From an uncultured Pirellula sp. (GTDB lineage: Bacteria; Planctomycetota; Planctomycetia; Pirellulales; Pirellulaceae), in contig CAIYZV010000148.1 in assembly GCA_903930765.1 (NCBI GenBank), positions 1 to 47,320 on the forward strand: a stretch of DNA of 47,320 nt. Reading direction: 5' to 3'. Each line of letters begins with the position of its first letter. The first letter of the stretch is position 1. The notes under the pieces were generated by a model. It was not told the origin of the DNA, did not search any database, and saw only the letters and a list, made by a program, of their open reading frames with translations. A program made the translations under genes and the position numbers. Below, piece after piece: positions 1 to 8,732 of this stretch.

Positions 1-837
1 TCAGGAACTCTGGCCGCTGCAAAACGCTGGCACGACTTATCGATCGGGCAGTTTGACATTACCGTCGGTCCATTAACCCGTCTCTGGTCTCGCGCCAGAA
101 AAGAAAAACGGCTGCCAGATCCTAGCGAAATCGTTGAGGCTCAAAAACGGATCGGTTGGAAAAATCTCCGACTGTTCCAAACAGAGCCGACCACGACGGA
201 TCGAGACCAACTCTCCAATCCAGTGCAGGCCAATCTCCACGAATATCCACTTCGCATGGAGCTACTGGCCCAAGGAATGATCATCGATGTCTCTGGCTTG
301 GCGACTGGGTACATCATCGATCGCGCATTTGAAGCCATCGTTCGGTCCGGCCACGATTGCATCTTGATCGATATCGGAGGTGACATTCGATTGGGAAGCC
401 CTCCTCCGGAGACTCAAGGCTGGACGATTGAGATTGCTGGTATCGGCAAGAACTCGCCACCCTTGTGCAAACGTCTGCTGCACTCGTGTGCCATCACCAC
501 CTCCGGAGACCTCAACCAATTTGTTGAAATCGATGGGCACAGATACAGCCACCTCATCGATCCAATTACCGGCAATCCCCTCGAACGCCGACAGAGCGCT
601 ACAGTGATTGCAGCGACAGCGATCGATGCTGATGCCGGCGCCACCGCATTGTGCTTGTTGGGAATGGAAAACTCATCTCATCAATTCGATGCCATGCCCG
701 TAACCGAAGCTTACCTCATGGAAGTCTCCAAAGAGAACGCTGCGGCCCCTCGCTCTAGCGACCCCATACAACCGGCCCAAAACTACGAAGTCGTCCGATA
801 CCGGCATTTGTTCCAGTCCTCGGCTGCCGAGGACTAG
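1..837 (+). CDS. apbE: ApbE-like FAD:protein FMN transferase, 5' end missing
   Basis: The frame is open from the first base, so the true start lies upstream of the window; about 278 residues are visible. ApbE enzymes move FMN from FAD onto a threonine of target proteins (Rnf/Nqr subunits, exported flavoproteins) using Mg2+. Family landmarks are in order: FDITVGPLTRLW near the visible N-terminus, the DVSGLATGYIID segment (family form DLGGIAKGYAVD), a DIGGDIRL strand, SGDLNQFVEIDG followed by YSHLIDPITGNP, and the C-terminal ATAIDADAGATALCLLG block that carries metal ligands. The signal or lipoprotein region is not visible. It is followed 5 nt later by the convergent end of the uracil-DNA glycosylase gene. 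No Rnf or Nqr gene is in the window, so the substrate is unknown. The family call is firm. Confidence 0.9.
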   Translation, partial: SGTLAAAKRWHDLSIGQFDITVGPLTRLWSRARKEKRLPDPSEIVEAQKRIGWKNLRLFQTEPTTTDRDQLSNPVQANLHEYPLRMELLAQGMIIDVSGLATGYIIDRAFEAIVRSGHDCILIDIGGDIRLGSPPPETQGWTIEIAGIGKNSPPLCKRLLHSCAITTSGDLNQFVEIDGHRYSHLIDPITGNPLERRQSATVIAATAIDADAGATALCLLGMENSSHQFDAMPVTEAYLMEVSKENAAAPRSSDPIQPAQNYEVVRYRHLFQSSAAED

Positions 838-842
838 GGATT

Positions 843-1808
843 CTATTTCAATGTCCCCATGTCCCGCATGAGGAACTTCATGTCTTCCCATGTTTGCCGT
901 TTGGCATCAGGATTCCTCAACAAGTAGGATGGGTGATACGTCACCAGTACTTTGGCTTGTTGGTAGCGAAAGAATCGACCTCGCAGCCGACCGATACTTT
1001 CAGTGGTTTTTAGCAAGGCTCTCGAGGCCACACTTCCCCAGCAGATGATGTATTCCGGCTGCAGGATCTCGATCTGCGACTCAAAAAAAGGGCGGCAGTT
1101 CTCGACTTCGATTTCGGTCGGCGTACGGTTGTTGGGTGGACGGCACTTGAGCGTGTTCATGATATAAACCTCGTCCCGCTTCAACCCTGTCGCGACGAGG
1201 ATCTTATCGAGCAACTGGCCAGCCGGACCAACAAACGGCTCGCCGCTTCGATCTTCTTCTGCCCCAGGTGCTTCTCCGAACATGACAAATCGGACGTCAT
1301 TCGGTCCTATCCCAAAAACCGTCTGCTGTCGCCTGCAAACAATATCCGAACACTTGCGGCATGCTTTCACCTCCTCGGAAAGAATCCGCAGCGACTCGAT
1401 CCGCGACTCGCTAGTCCCCTTGGGCCTCGCCCACGCCTTCGCTTCGTCCGTTACAGGTGGCTGTGTAAACACGGGAATAGTCGCTGGCCGTTGGAGTCCC
1501 GGCACCGCTGCTGGTGGGCCAGGATCATTGAACGACCGAGCAGGGGAGTTTGCGTTCGAGGACACGGTGGTTTTTGGCTGAGGATTCGCGATGGTTGCGG
1601 CCAATTGGCCGGCCAATGTCGATCTCGCCTGTCCGGCATTCATAGCAGGCGTAGTCGGCTGAACTGCGAGTCCTGAGGACTCCTGCTGGCCCCACGCGAT
1701 GACAGCATCGGGCAAGGGCTGATGCGCTTTAGGAAGCCGCGTGATGCCTGAACGCTGCAGATGGGTCAACAACTGCTTCGTCGCGAGATACCATTCGTTG
1801 TTTTCCAT
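843..1808 (-). CDS. Family-4 uracil-DNA glycosylase (Fe-S)
   Basis: Removes uracil from DNA at the start of base-excision repair. The catalytic domain occupies the C-terminal 60%. It has CRKCSDIVC, which supplies N-terminal cluster cysteines, the active-site block FGEAPGAEEDRSGEPFVGPAG, TLKCRPPNNRTPTEIEVENC carrying the other cysteines, and VLVTYHPSYLLR near the end. Spacing of the four cysteines fits the 4Fe-4S family 4/5 pattern. The first ~130 residues are a Pro/Ala/Thr-rich tail unlike the compact ~200-residue enzymes, a common planctomycete extension. I chose the ATG at 1808 because GGTGAGG lies about 5 nt upstream; an in-frame ATG at 1841 would add 11 residues. It lies downstream of kbl on the same strand, separated by a short tandem repeat. 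Confidence 0.9.
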   Translation of the reverse strand: MENNEWYLATKQLLTHLQRSGITRLPKAHQPLPDAVIAWGQQESSGLAVQPTTPAMNAGQARSTLAGQLAATIANPQPKTTVSSNANSPARSFNDPGPPAAVPGLQRPATIPVFTQPPVTDEAKAWARPKGTSESRIESLRILSEEVKACRKCSDIVCRRQQTVFGIGPNDVRFVMFGEAPGAEEDRSGEPFVGPAGQLLDKILVATGLKRDEVYIMNTLKCRPPNNRTPTEIEVENCRPFFESQIEILQPEYIICWGSVASRALLKTTESIGRLRGRFFRYQQAKVLVTYHPSYLLRNPDAKRQTWEDMKFLMRDMGTLK

Positions 1809-1863
1809 CGCATCCTCACCGTTGCTTGTATGCATCACCACGAAGACATATCACAAAGACATA

Positions 1864-1914
1864 TCCGTTACTGGCATTTGTCCGTTACTGGGATTTGTCC
1901 ATTACTGGGCACCT
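1864..1914. repeat. 17-nt tandem repeat, three copies, over the kbl stop codon
   Basis: Units at 1864-1880, 1881-1897 and 1898-1914. Copies 1 and 2 (TCCGTTACTGGCATTTG and its one-mismatch variant) are intergenic; copy 3 is degenerate and contains the kbl stop (complement of 1902-1904) and its last codons. The repeat fills most of the spacer between kbl and the glycosylase gene. The preceding bases also hold a duplicated GACATATC. Confidence 0.85.
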
Positions 1915-3083
1915 TGGATGGCTCGCTCGAAGGCGGCAGCCGCATGCAGTAGTTGTTCTTCGGTGTGCGCCGCAGAAACCTGCGTGCGGATTCTCGCTTT
2001 GCCTTGTGGAACCACGGGATAGGAGAAACCGATCACATACACTCCTTCATCCAGCATGGCTTGTGCAACTCGCCCTGCCAGTGACGCATCACCCATCATC
2101 ACCGGTACGATGGGGTGGGTCCCGCTGAGAATGTTCAAGCCGCGACGGGTCATCTCGGAGCGGAACAGTCTCGTGTTGGATTCGAGCTTGTCCCTGAGTT
2201 CGGTGGACTCACTCACCATCTCCAGCGCACGGATCGCACCTGCCACCACGGGTGGAGCGATGGTGTTGGAGAAGAGATATGTCCGAGAACGCTGGCGCAG
2301 CAACTCCACCATTTCGGCAGGCCCCGAGGTATACCCGCCACTGGCTCCACCAAGCGCCTTGCCAAGCGTTCCAGTGAGGATATCGATCCGATCCATCACT
2401 CCACAGTATTCATGCGTTCCCCGGCCATGCTTTCCGACAAAGCCGACCGCATGCGAGTCGTCCACCATGACCATGGCATCGTATTCGTCCGCCAATTGAC
2501 AGACCGATGCTAGATCCGCGATGGTTCCATCCATAGAAAAGACCCCATCGGTAGCGATCAGTCGAAAGCGCGCGTTTTTGGCTTCCTCGAGCTTGGCCCG
2601 CAAATCATCCATCGAGTTGTTCTTGTACCGGAACCGCTGCGCTTTGCACAATCGAATCCCGTCGATGATACTCGCGTGATTGAGTTCGTCCGAAATGATC
2701 GCATCCTCGGCGCTCAAAATCGTTTCGAACAATCCGCCGTTGGCATCCCAGCATGAGTTGTAAAGGATCGTGTCCTCCATCCCTAAAAAGCGACTCAATT
2801 GATCCTCGAGCTTCTTGTGGATCGTCTGAGTACCGCAAATGAATCGCACCGACGCCAATCCGTATCCCCAGCGCTCCAGAGCGGCATCGGCAGCGCCGCG
2901 AACACTCGGATGCTGAGCCAAACCGAGATAATTGTTCGCGCACAGATTCAACAATTCACGTCCGTCAGCGAGGGTCACCGTGGTGCCTTGGGACGAATCG
3001 ATGATCCGCTCCCGCTTGAACGTTCCAGCATCTCGCATCGAAATGTTCGACGCTGCCACGTGCTCCAAAAATCTCGTATTCAT
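1902..3083 (-). CDS. kbl: Glycine C-acetyltransferase (2-amino-3-ketobutyrate CoA ligase)
   Basis: PLP enzyme of the alpha-oxoamine synthase family that cleaves 2-amino-3-ketobutyrate with CoA to glycine and acetyl-CoA in threonine degradation. 393 residues, the normal length. Visible: [12 protein letters not shown] near residue 50, [14 protein letters not shown] at 77-90, [11 protein letters not shown] with His136, the cofactor Asp in [11 protein letters not shown] (Asp208) and the Schiff-base lysine in [14 protein letters not shown] (Lys242). RFICGTQ and the [11 protein letters not shown] stretch favour Kbl over 8-amino-7-oxononanoate synthase, although the paralogues are close. No threonine dehydrogenase gene is adjacent. 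Its ATG overlaps the TGA of the upstream membrane-protein gene as ATGA (3080-3083), so the two are probably translationally coupled. Confidence 0.92.
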   Translation of the reverse strand: MNTRFLEHVAASNISMRDAGTFKRERIIDSSQGTTVTLADGRELLNLCANNYLGLAQHPSVRGAADAALERWGYGLASVRFICGTQTIHKKLEDQLSRFLGMEDTILYNSCWDANGGLFETILSAEDAIISDELNHASIIDGIRLCKAQRFRYKNNSMDDLRAKLEEAKNARFRLIATDGVFSMDGTIADLASVCQLADEYDAMVMVDDSHAVGFVGKHGRGTHEYCGVMDRIDILTGTLGKALGGASGGYTSGPAEMVELLRQRSRTYLFSNTIAPPVVAGAIRALEMVSESTELRDKLESNTRLFRSEMTRRGLNILSGTHPIVPVMMGDASLAGRVAQAMLDEGVYVIGFSYPVVPQGKARIRTQVSAAHTEEQLLHAAAAFERAIQGAQ

Positions 3084-4126
3084 CGTTCAGTACTTTTTGT
3101 TTTGGGAATATCGTTTTGGTCGAGAAGTGTTGTCGACGAAGACTCTGCCGTCGCTAGGGCCGATGCCCGAGTCATCGGTGTCCAGTAGTCAATCCAGCGG
3201 CAGCCCAACCATGGTATCAAGGACGCGGCGAATCCATAAGCGATCGTTTCGAGAATCCCCACAAGGGCCCAATTCCTTCGAATAGAAACTCCAAGCGAAC
3301 CGAACCAGCTCGATTGCAACTCCACCCATTGGAGCAATTTCTCGACCCCCGCTAGATGCAGTACCAACAACAATCCAAAAATCGGGAAAAGGTAGAAACG
3401 CCATCGTTTTCCGGCAAACATCCATCCGGAAAAGTGGACGGGAAGGATCGGGATTAAGGGCAACGACGCCAGAAGGAACACCAGCCACTGACTACGGGCC
3501 GACTCAAGCGGATTCACAGCAGGTGGTCCGACGGAGTTATCCGATGGGAGTCCCGCCAAATCCACCATCCAATTGGATTCAGCAACCACGACTTGAATAC
3601 CGATTGCGATTACCGCCATCAACAGGAGCCAACGCCTTATTCCCCATCGCGGCCGAATCGAAGACGTCGCGCCTACGATTTCCAATCCAGTGAGTAAGCT
3701 GGCCAGCCGAAAAAGGAGAAGTCCCTTGACGACAAACCAAAACACAACTGGAAGATCGATATCCCAAAAGGTATCCCAATTGCTAAAAACGTCTGGGCGA
3801 TAACGCCAATTCAACCATGTTACGACAACGAGCATTAAGAACAAATAAACCACCCCGCCCAACATTGCCAAGTACCGCCCCGGTCCTTGCATTGCAATCC
3901 AAGCGATTCCGCACCACATCGGGATGGTGAAGAGGTCCTCAAAACCTGACTCGTCGACAGGATTCAGTAGACAAAACGCCCCCTGGGCAATCATCAATCC
4001 GATACCTACCAATACCATCCGAACTGCATAGCGATTCCACATGTTCGGATCGTGCAATGCCTCATGCTCTGCATGGCGAGGATGTCCCATAGGATCCGAC
4101 ACGGATTCATCATTGAGGTCAGGCAT
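3080..4126 (-). CDS. Polytopic membrane protein of unknown function
   Basis: 348 residues. A polar N-terminal ~30 residues is followed by roughly eight hydrophobic segments (about residues 31-52, 65-80, 84-104, 124-150, 166-181, 215-235, 245-262 and 285-308). A soluble loop near residues 182-214 and a polar C-terminal tail rich in Ser/Thr are also visible. I recognise no transporter, enzyme or exosortase signature. The stop codon overlaps the kbl start by four bases. That coupling suggests co-expression with threonine or glycine catabolism but does not prove a shared function. The argC gene starts further upstream on the same strand and is separated by about 90 nt. Confidence 0.8.
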   Translation of the reverse strand: MPDLNDESVSDPMGHPRHAEHEALHDPNMWNRYAVRMVLVGIGLMIAQGAFCLLNPVDESGFEDLFTIPMWCGIAWIAMQGPGRYLAMLGGVVYLFLMLVVVTWLNWRYRPDVFSNWDTFWDIDLPVVFWFVVKGLLLFRLASLLTGLEIVGATSSIRPRWGIRRWLLLMAVIAIGIQVVVAESNWMVDLAGLPSDNSVGPPAVNPLESARSQWLVFLLASLPLIPILPVHFSGWMFAGKRWRFYLFPIFGLLLVLHLAGVEKLLQWVELQSSWFGSLGVSIRRNWALVGILETIAYGFAASLIPWLGCRWIDYWTPMTRASALATAESSSTTLLDQNDIPKTKSTER

Positions 4127-4217
4127 GTGCGAAATCCTTTGGCAAGCTCGATCGGGATTCCGAGTTCACTCGTCAAACCGCGAACTACTCAGATGTTGCC
4201 TCAGTATTAAGTTAGTA

Positions 4218-5240
4218 TCAATGAAGTCCCAGCATGGGGTCAAAACCGAACATATGGTTAAGGTTCTGAACCGCGGCACCACTGGCACCCTTGACCAAGT
4301 TATCGATGGCGCTGATCAGAATAATCCGTGGTCCATTTTCCCGGACGGTGATGTCGACATAGTTGGTCCTGGCAACAAACCGCGTGGCGGGAAGGTGCGA
4401 CACGACGCGAACGAAACCGGTGTTGGGGTAGTACGAGTTCAAGCACTCGCGGAGCTGATTGGGGGTCGCACCGTTTGCCGGATGGACATAAATCGTCGAT
4501 AGTATTCCTCGCTCCATCGGGGTGAGATGCGGTGTGAATACAATTTCAGGCTCAACGCCCGAGAAACGATGGACGATGTCGGCAATTTCCGGTTGATGCC
4601 GATGATTTCCAACGGAATATGCGGAGATGCTTTCGTTGACTTCGCAATACAGATTTCCGAGCTTGGGCGTTCGCCCCGCGCCGCTCACACCCGACTTGCT
4701 ATCGACGACGATGTCTTTCGGAGAAATCAAACCTTCCTTCAGCAACGGAGCCAGAGGCAAGATAGCCGAAGTGGGATAACAGCCTGGATTCGCCACCAAT
4801 GAAGCCTTGGGCAACTCACTGGCGAACAATTCCGGCAGCCCATACGGAGTCGTGCCGAGTCGGCGCGGATCTGGATGCTTCTCGCCGTACCATTTTTCGT
4901 AGAGTTCCGGGGTGCTGAGCCGGTAGTCCGCGGACAAATCAATGACGCGGCATCCTGCATTTAGCAGTTCCATGACGACGTTTGCCGAGGCACCGTGTGG
5001 CAAGCAGGTCATGGCCACATCGCATCGTTCCGCGATTTGGGCTGGAGTCAAATCCTCCACGGGCAAACGCAACTTGCGCAACAGCGACGGATGCATATCC
5101 GCAATCATGCTCCCGTCGGCTTGCCGGCTCGTGGCGGCAACGATCTGAACATGGGGATGATGCAACAACCATTGGATGGCTTCTAACGCGGTATAGCCCG
5201 ATGCCCCGACGATCCCAACTTGAATGATCCGTTTTTCCAT
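4218..5240 (-). CDS. argC: N-acetyl-gamma-glutamyl-phosphate reductase
   Basis: Third step of arginine synthesis: NADPH-dependent reduction of N-acetyl-glutamyl phosphate to the semialdehyde. 340 residues, normal length. The Rossmann motif GASGYTA is at residues 12-18, the family segments TCLPHGAS and DLSADYRL follow, and the catalytic cysteine is Cys154 in VANPGCYPTSAILPL. The SGVSGAGRTPK loop and FTPHLTPMERGILSTIYV are typical of the long ArgC type. It starts 15 nt after the stop of the Nudix gene, so the two probably share a transcript. No other arg gene is in the window. Confidence 0.95.
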   Translation of the reverse strand: MEKRIIQVGIVGASGYTALEAIQWLLHHPHVQIVAATSRQADGSMIADMHPSLLRKLRLPVEDLTPAQIAERCDVAMTCLPHGASANVVMELLNAGCRVIDLSADYRLSTPELYEKWYGEKHPDPRRLGTTPYGLPELFASELPKASLVANPGCYPTSAILPLAPLLKEGLISPKDIVVDSKSGVSGAGRTPKLGNLYCEVNESISAYSVGNHRHQPEIADIVHRFSGVEPEIVFTPHLTPMERGILSTIYVHPANGATPNQLRECLNSYYPNTGFVRVVSHLPATRFVARTNYVDITVRENGPRIILISAIDNLVKGASGAAVQNLNHMFGFDPMLGLH

Positions 5241-5255
5241 CTCGATTTTTATCCC

Positions 5256-5930
5256 TTACATAAACCAAGGTTCAGTATTGTTAGTGCGAAGAATCCGACG
5301 AATGATCTCCCGAAATTCCCCAAGGATCATCGCGGTAGCACCCCACACAAAATGCATGTCGACTTGGAAGCCTGGTGCATCAAACTCCGAGTTGCCGCGA
5401 CGCAGGGTGCCAATTCGCATGCATTCGTCCGAAAGGAGTTGATCGACGGACAGATAGATCACCTCGGCGACTTCATCGGGGTTGGGATGGATCTTTGGCT
5501 TCAACGACGACACGCTGACCATCGGGGTCACCGAATGCTTGCTGGCAAACACATACAACGGCGACAATTGCCCCAGCGGTTGAAGGTACTCCGTCGAGCA
5601 TCCGAGTTCCTCGCCGTACTCTCGGCAAGCCGTACGCCAGTCCGATTCGCCGGATTCGGAGCGACCTCCTGGCAACGATATCTGCCCGCCGTGATCGGCC
5701 ATCTGGCTCGGACGTAGGGTCAAGGGGATCTGCCACTGGCCAGATTTGCCCGGCAGCAAAGAAATCATGACGGCGGCTCGGTGGGCGCTCCGCAGAGCGG
5801 GGCCGCGATGCCTGCCATAAGCGTATCGGGGAGCGTACCCGCAATGCATGGAACGGTCGGGGGCACGGGCTGCAAGTTCCCGCCGCAACCAGTCCGGCAA
5901 TAGAGACAGGTCTGTCGATTCAATGCTCAT
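5256..5930 (-). CDS. Nudix hydrolase, CoA-pyrophosphatase-like
   Basis: 224 residues from the ATG at 5930; a TTG at 5957 would add nine residues and is less likely. The Nudix box is complete: G-x5-E-x7-REYGEELG, with the REYGEE core at about residues 103-108. It is preceded by QISLPGGRSESGE, the arrangement seen in the NudL/CoA-diphosphatase group, where a UPF0035-type LLPGK...PLTLRPSQMADHGGQISLPGG stretch precedes the box. Members cut nucleoside-diphosphate-linked substrates such as CoA; the exact substrate cannot be read here. It lies directly upstream of argC on the same strand. Confidence 0.85.
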   Translation of the reverse strand: MSIESTDLSLLPDWLRRELAARAPDRSMHCGYAPRYAYGRHRGPALRSAHRAAVMISLLPGKSGQWQIPLTLRPSQMADHGGQISLPGGRSESGESDWRTACREYGEELGCSTEYLQPLGQLSPLYVFASKHSVTPMVSVSSLKPKIHPNPDEVAEVIYLSVDQLLSDECMRIGTLRRGNSEFDAPGFQVDMHFVWGATAMILGEFREIIRRILRTNNTEPWFM

Positions 5931-6153
5931 GATTCTACCAGACCTCTGCCAATTCAATTATCATTCTGGCTAGTTCGGAACCTCAAGGGGTCGGGCTCGC
6001 TCCAATGGGTCAAACTCCAATTAAAACGTATCCCCCGCATTTGTTCGACGCAAGTCTTCTTCGCCTCCTTGGAAAATCCCGCATTTCACCCCCCAATAAC
6101 TTCCCCGATAACTTCAACTTCCCCAATATCGTTTTTTCGCAACTGAAGCTCGC

Positions 6154-6939
6154 ATGACGCGTCGATCGCCCCAAAACCCCGAAATGATTGCTGGTGCTCT
6201 CAAGCTCCTTCCTGCTCGCTGGGCGATCGCGATCCTCGTCGCTGCCATTGCCTACGTGGTGTTGCAGCCCAAGCTCAATCAGTGGTTCGGTTGGAATTTA
6301 CCCAGCGCGGCAGCTATGCTGGGCCAGGAAGCCCCGGCCGCTAAGAGCAAGCAGCCCCCGATTACCAAGCCTGATACTGCCGCCAACACCAAGCTCGACA
6401 CCGCATCCTCCAACAAAACAGCCCCCCCGAAACCTTCGAACCCGAAGCCCGCTCCGCAAAAACCAACGCTCGCTAACGGGACAGACGCGACTAGCTCTAA
6501 AACAAGTTCGGGTTCCAAAACCAGCTCGAACGACTCCGAAGACCTCAAGTTTCGCTTCCTGAAACCACTCGGGAGAGACCGGTACGAATCCCCAGCGGGC
6601 CTTATCTATACCCCTGGGAGCGAAGAGGGACACCGCTTGAAACACATCGAACGGCACGTGTCCGATCAACCCAATCGCCCCGGATCTCATGGTGTTTTCG
6701 ATGGCGACATGGAATCTTTCCTGACGGCAATCGACGATGGTTACAAACGTGCTCGCGGGCATGCCAAAGGGACCAAGCAACGGGAAGAAGAGGGGATGAC
6801 CGTTTTCGAAGCCCCTTTTGACAAGCCGATCGGTTATCTCGGTGGATCGGAAGGAGCGAGGAAAGGAAAACCCAAACTGAAACGATTGCGCATCGTCGTC
6901 CGAGACAAGAACCTGATCACGGCCTTTCCGATCCAATAA
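6154..6939 (+). CDS. Single-pass membrane protein with possible RNase-toxin-like C-terminal domain
   Basis: 261 residues in three parts: one N-terminal membrane segment (about residues 20-41), a Pro/Lys/Ser/Thr-rich linker (about 55-130), and a C-terminal globular domain (about 131-261). The domain contains SPAGLIYTPGSEEGHRLKHI, ERHVSD, a SHGVFDGD segment, and ends in RIVVRDKNLITAFPIQ. An HI..RH motif together with a terminal strand ending TAFP is the arrangement I associate with BECR-fold (barnase/EndoU/RelE-like) RNase domains in phage and polymorphic toxins; that link is inference from motif shape only. No immunity candidate is obvious, although the small zinc-ribbon gene follows by 140 nt. 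Upstream, 6090-6135 has an imperfect AACTTCCCC repeat. Otherwise a hypothetical protein. Confidence 0.6.
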   Translation: MTRRSPQNPEMIAGALKLLPARWAIAILVAAIAYVVLQPKLNQWFGWNLPSAAAMLGQEAPAAKSKQPPITKPDTAANTKLDTASSNKTAPPKPSNPKPAPQKPTLANGTDATSSKTSSGSKTSSNDSEDLKFRFLKPLGRDRYESPAGLIYTPGSEEGHRLKHIERHVSDQPNRPGSHGVFDGDMESFLTAIDDGYKRARGHAKGTKQREEEGMTVFEAPFDKPIGYLGGSEGARKGKPKLKRLRIVVRDKNLITAFPIQ

Positions 6940-7013
6940 CCCTGAAAAGCGTCGCGGGGGATCGACTTCCGTTGGTCGTTTGCATTTCGGAAAACCGCGA
7001 AACAAACCCCTGA

Positions 7014-7079
7014 ACCCACCACCTACGCAAACCCACCACCTACGCAAACTCAACATCTGCAACACTCAACATCTGCAAC
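7014..7079. repeat. Two adjacent tandem duplications ending at a start codon
   Basis: A perfect 17-nt duplication (ACCCACCACCTACGCAA at 7014-7030 and 7031-7047) is followed at once by a perfect 16-nt duplication (ACTCAACATCTGCAAC at 7048-7063 and 7064-7079). The next base, 7080, is the A of the ATG of the zinc-ribbon gene, so the repeats occupy the position of its ribosome-binding site; no Shine-Dalgarno sequence is visible. Confidence 0.92.
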
Positions 7080-7376
7080 ATGGTACTCCCTTATCTTATT
7101 TACGTCCGGACTTGCCCCGCCTGCGGGGATGGCCTGTGCCGCGTTCGCGTATGCACCCATCAGAACAAACTCGCTGGTTGCGTGGTGTGCGATGAATGCG
7201 AATCCGTGTGGACCGATCCAGCGATGTCTGAAAAATTCACCGAGGGTGTCGATTCCTACACGGCATCATGCCCCGATTGCGGCCGCTCCCTTTGGGAAGA
7301 CACCTCGCACTGGGCGGATATCCAAGAAGTATGCTTGCTCGGATGGTACGACAAAGTCAAAGTCGCTCGTACGTAG
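7080..7376 (+). CDS. Small zinc-ribbon-like protein
   Basis: 98 residues with cysteine pairs in three clusters: CPACG near residue 12, CVVCDEC near 34-40, and CPDCG near 64. Two CxxC pairs at this spacing suggest one or two treble-clef or ribbon-type Zn sites. A tryptophan-rich C-terminus follows (SLWEDTSHWADIQ). I do not recognise a named family. The start is set by the ATG immediately after the tandem repeats; there is no upstream in-frame alternative and no clear ribosome-binding site. It could bind nucleic acid or protein; nothing in the sequence decides. Confidence 0.65.
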   Translation: MVLPYLIYVRTCPACGDGLCRVRVCTHQNKLAGCVVCDECESVWTDPAMSEKFTEGVDSYTASCPDCGRSLWEDTSHWADIQEVCLLGWYDKVKVART

Positions 7377-7680
7377 CCCCACGCAGGCACCCCGACGATC
7401 CCCCTCGCTGAACGAATTGGTCGATTATTTCCCAAAAACGGAAGCCTTCTGAACAAATCCCTGTAAAACTTTGACGGATATTCGAATCCGAATGACAGCA
7501 CTTCAGAAATTCAATCTGGATTTCGATTTCTCTACTGGTATTCTCGGGCGGCTGACGGACAATTTTGGTTCGACTCTGCTGTCTTCCATGCTTCACGTGG
7601 CGAACGGACTTTGTCATCCACGGAAGGAAAGCAAGTGCGGTAACGCATGACGCTGGATCGTTGGATAGCGACGACAAACA
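7377..7680. other. Intergenic, no feature recognised
   Basis: About 300 bases between the zinc-ribbon gene and the desaturase. I see no convincing ORF, RNA gene or terminator. Presumably it holds the desaturase promoter. Confidence 0.5.
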
Positions 7681-8685
7681 GTGTCTACCTCAGCGTCTCC
7701 CTCAGGTTTGAACTCCTCAGGGCGCCGCGCCTTTACCAGCGTTCCTAGCCAGCGGAGCATTGAATTGCAAATCGACGTACCAGTTACCGTCAAACCGTAC
7801 ACGGTTCATTGGGTTTATGTATGCACGATCGTCGTTGTGCATATCTTGGCCTTGTTGGCCCTGCACCCTTATTTCTTCTCCTGGGCAGGGGTGATCGCGG
7901 CCCTCCTGGGGATCCATGTTTTCGGCCAAGGAATCACAATCGGCTACCATCGGCTGCTGACCCATCGCAGTTTCAAGACTCCGCTATGGGTTGAACGCAG
8001 CTTTGCGGTTCTCGGCATTTGCTGCCTAGAAGACACCCCAGCTCGCTGGGTAGCAATCCATCGCATCCACCATGTCCACTCCGATGATCAACCCGATCCG
8101 CATTCCCCACTGGTGAACTTCCTTTGGTCCCATTTCGGCTGGCTCTGCATCAACAATCGCCAGACGCATTGCCTCTCGGCTATCGAGAAATTTTCCAAGG
8201 ATTTGCTTCGGGATCCGTTTTACATGTATCTGGAGAAACGCCCACTTACCCACGTCTACATCGCCCTTTTGCAAATACCAGTGTTCTTCCTGCTAGGGAC
8301 ACTCATCGGCTATGCCATGAGCGGTCCGGACCAAGCGCTCCGGATGGGGTTGAGCATGGTGGTTTGGGGGGTTTATGTTCGCTTGGTCGCCGTTTGGCAC
8401 ATCACTTGGTCAGTAAACTCGCTCAGCCATTTGTTCGGTTACCAAAACTACGAAACCGGCGAACACAGCAGGAATAATTGGCTGGTGGCGATCCTCACCG
8501 TCGGCGAAGGCTGGCACAACAACCACCACCATGACCCCTCCACCGCGTGCCTCCACCATCGCTGGTGGGAAATTGACATCAGCTACCTCGAGATTAAGCT
8601 GCTAGAACGGCTTGGACTGGCCAGCGAAATCATCCCTCCGAGACATCTGCGCCACAAGCACGCGAGCCCAGCCACCCAGCAATAG
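7681..8685 (+). CDS. Membrane acyl-CoA/acyl-lipid delta-9-type fatty acid desaturase
   Basis: Introduces a cis double bond into fatty acyl chains with O2 and a di-iron centre. 334 residues with hydrophobic segments near 43-80, 102-115, 195-215 and 225-245. All three histidine boxes of the membrane desaturase family are present: HRLLTH (90-95), HRIHH (127-131) and HNNHHH in GEGWHNNHHHD (about 280). The order and spacing match OLE1/stearoyl-CoA-type desaturases. The frame begins with GTG at 7681; no ATG occurs in the first 100 codons that would keep the first membrane span. No cytochrome b5 or ferredoxin domain is fused. It stands alone, with the DinB-like gene 47 nt downstream. Confidence 0.92.
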   Translation: MSTSASPSGLNSSGRRAFTSVPSQRSIELQIDVPVTVKPYTVHWVYVCTIVVVHILALLALHPYFFSWAGVIAALLGIHVFGQGITIGYHRLLTHRSFKTPLWVERSFAVLGICCLEDTPARWVAIHRIHHVHSDDQPDPHSPLVNFLWSHFGWLCINNRQTHCLSAIEKFSKDLLRDPFYMYLEKRPLTHVYIALLQIPVFFLLGTLIGYAMSGPDQALRMGLSMVVWGVYVRLVAVWHITWSVNSLSHLFGYQNYETGEHSRNNWLVAILTVGEGWHNNHHHDPSTACLHHRWWEIDISYLEIKLLERLGLASEIIPPRHLRHKHASPATQQ

Positions 8686-8732
8686 CATTCGCGTGCACTG
8701 CCCCCGCGGCGACTTTCCTTCCAGAGAACACT

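Noticed and set aside
1902-3083. Considered as a biotin (bioF) gene
   Set aside because: GTQTIHK region, length and [10 protein letters not shown] favour Kbl; no other bio genes are present.
6298-7065. 255-codon open frame on the minus strand
   Set aside because: Mirror of the membrane-anchored protein; low-complexity Gly/Phe/Arg composition comes from the opposite strand's linker.
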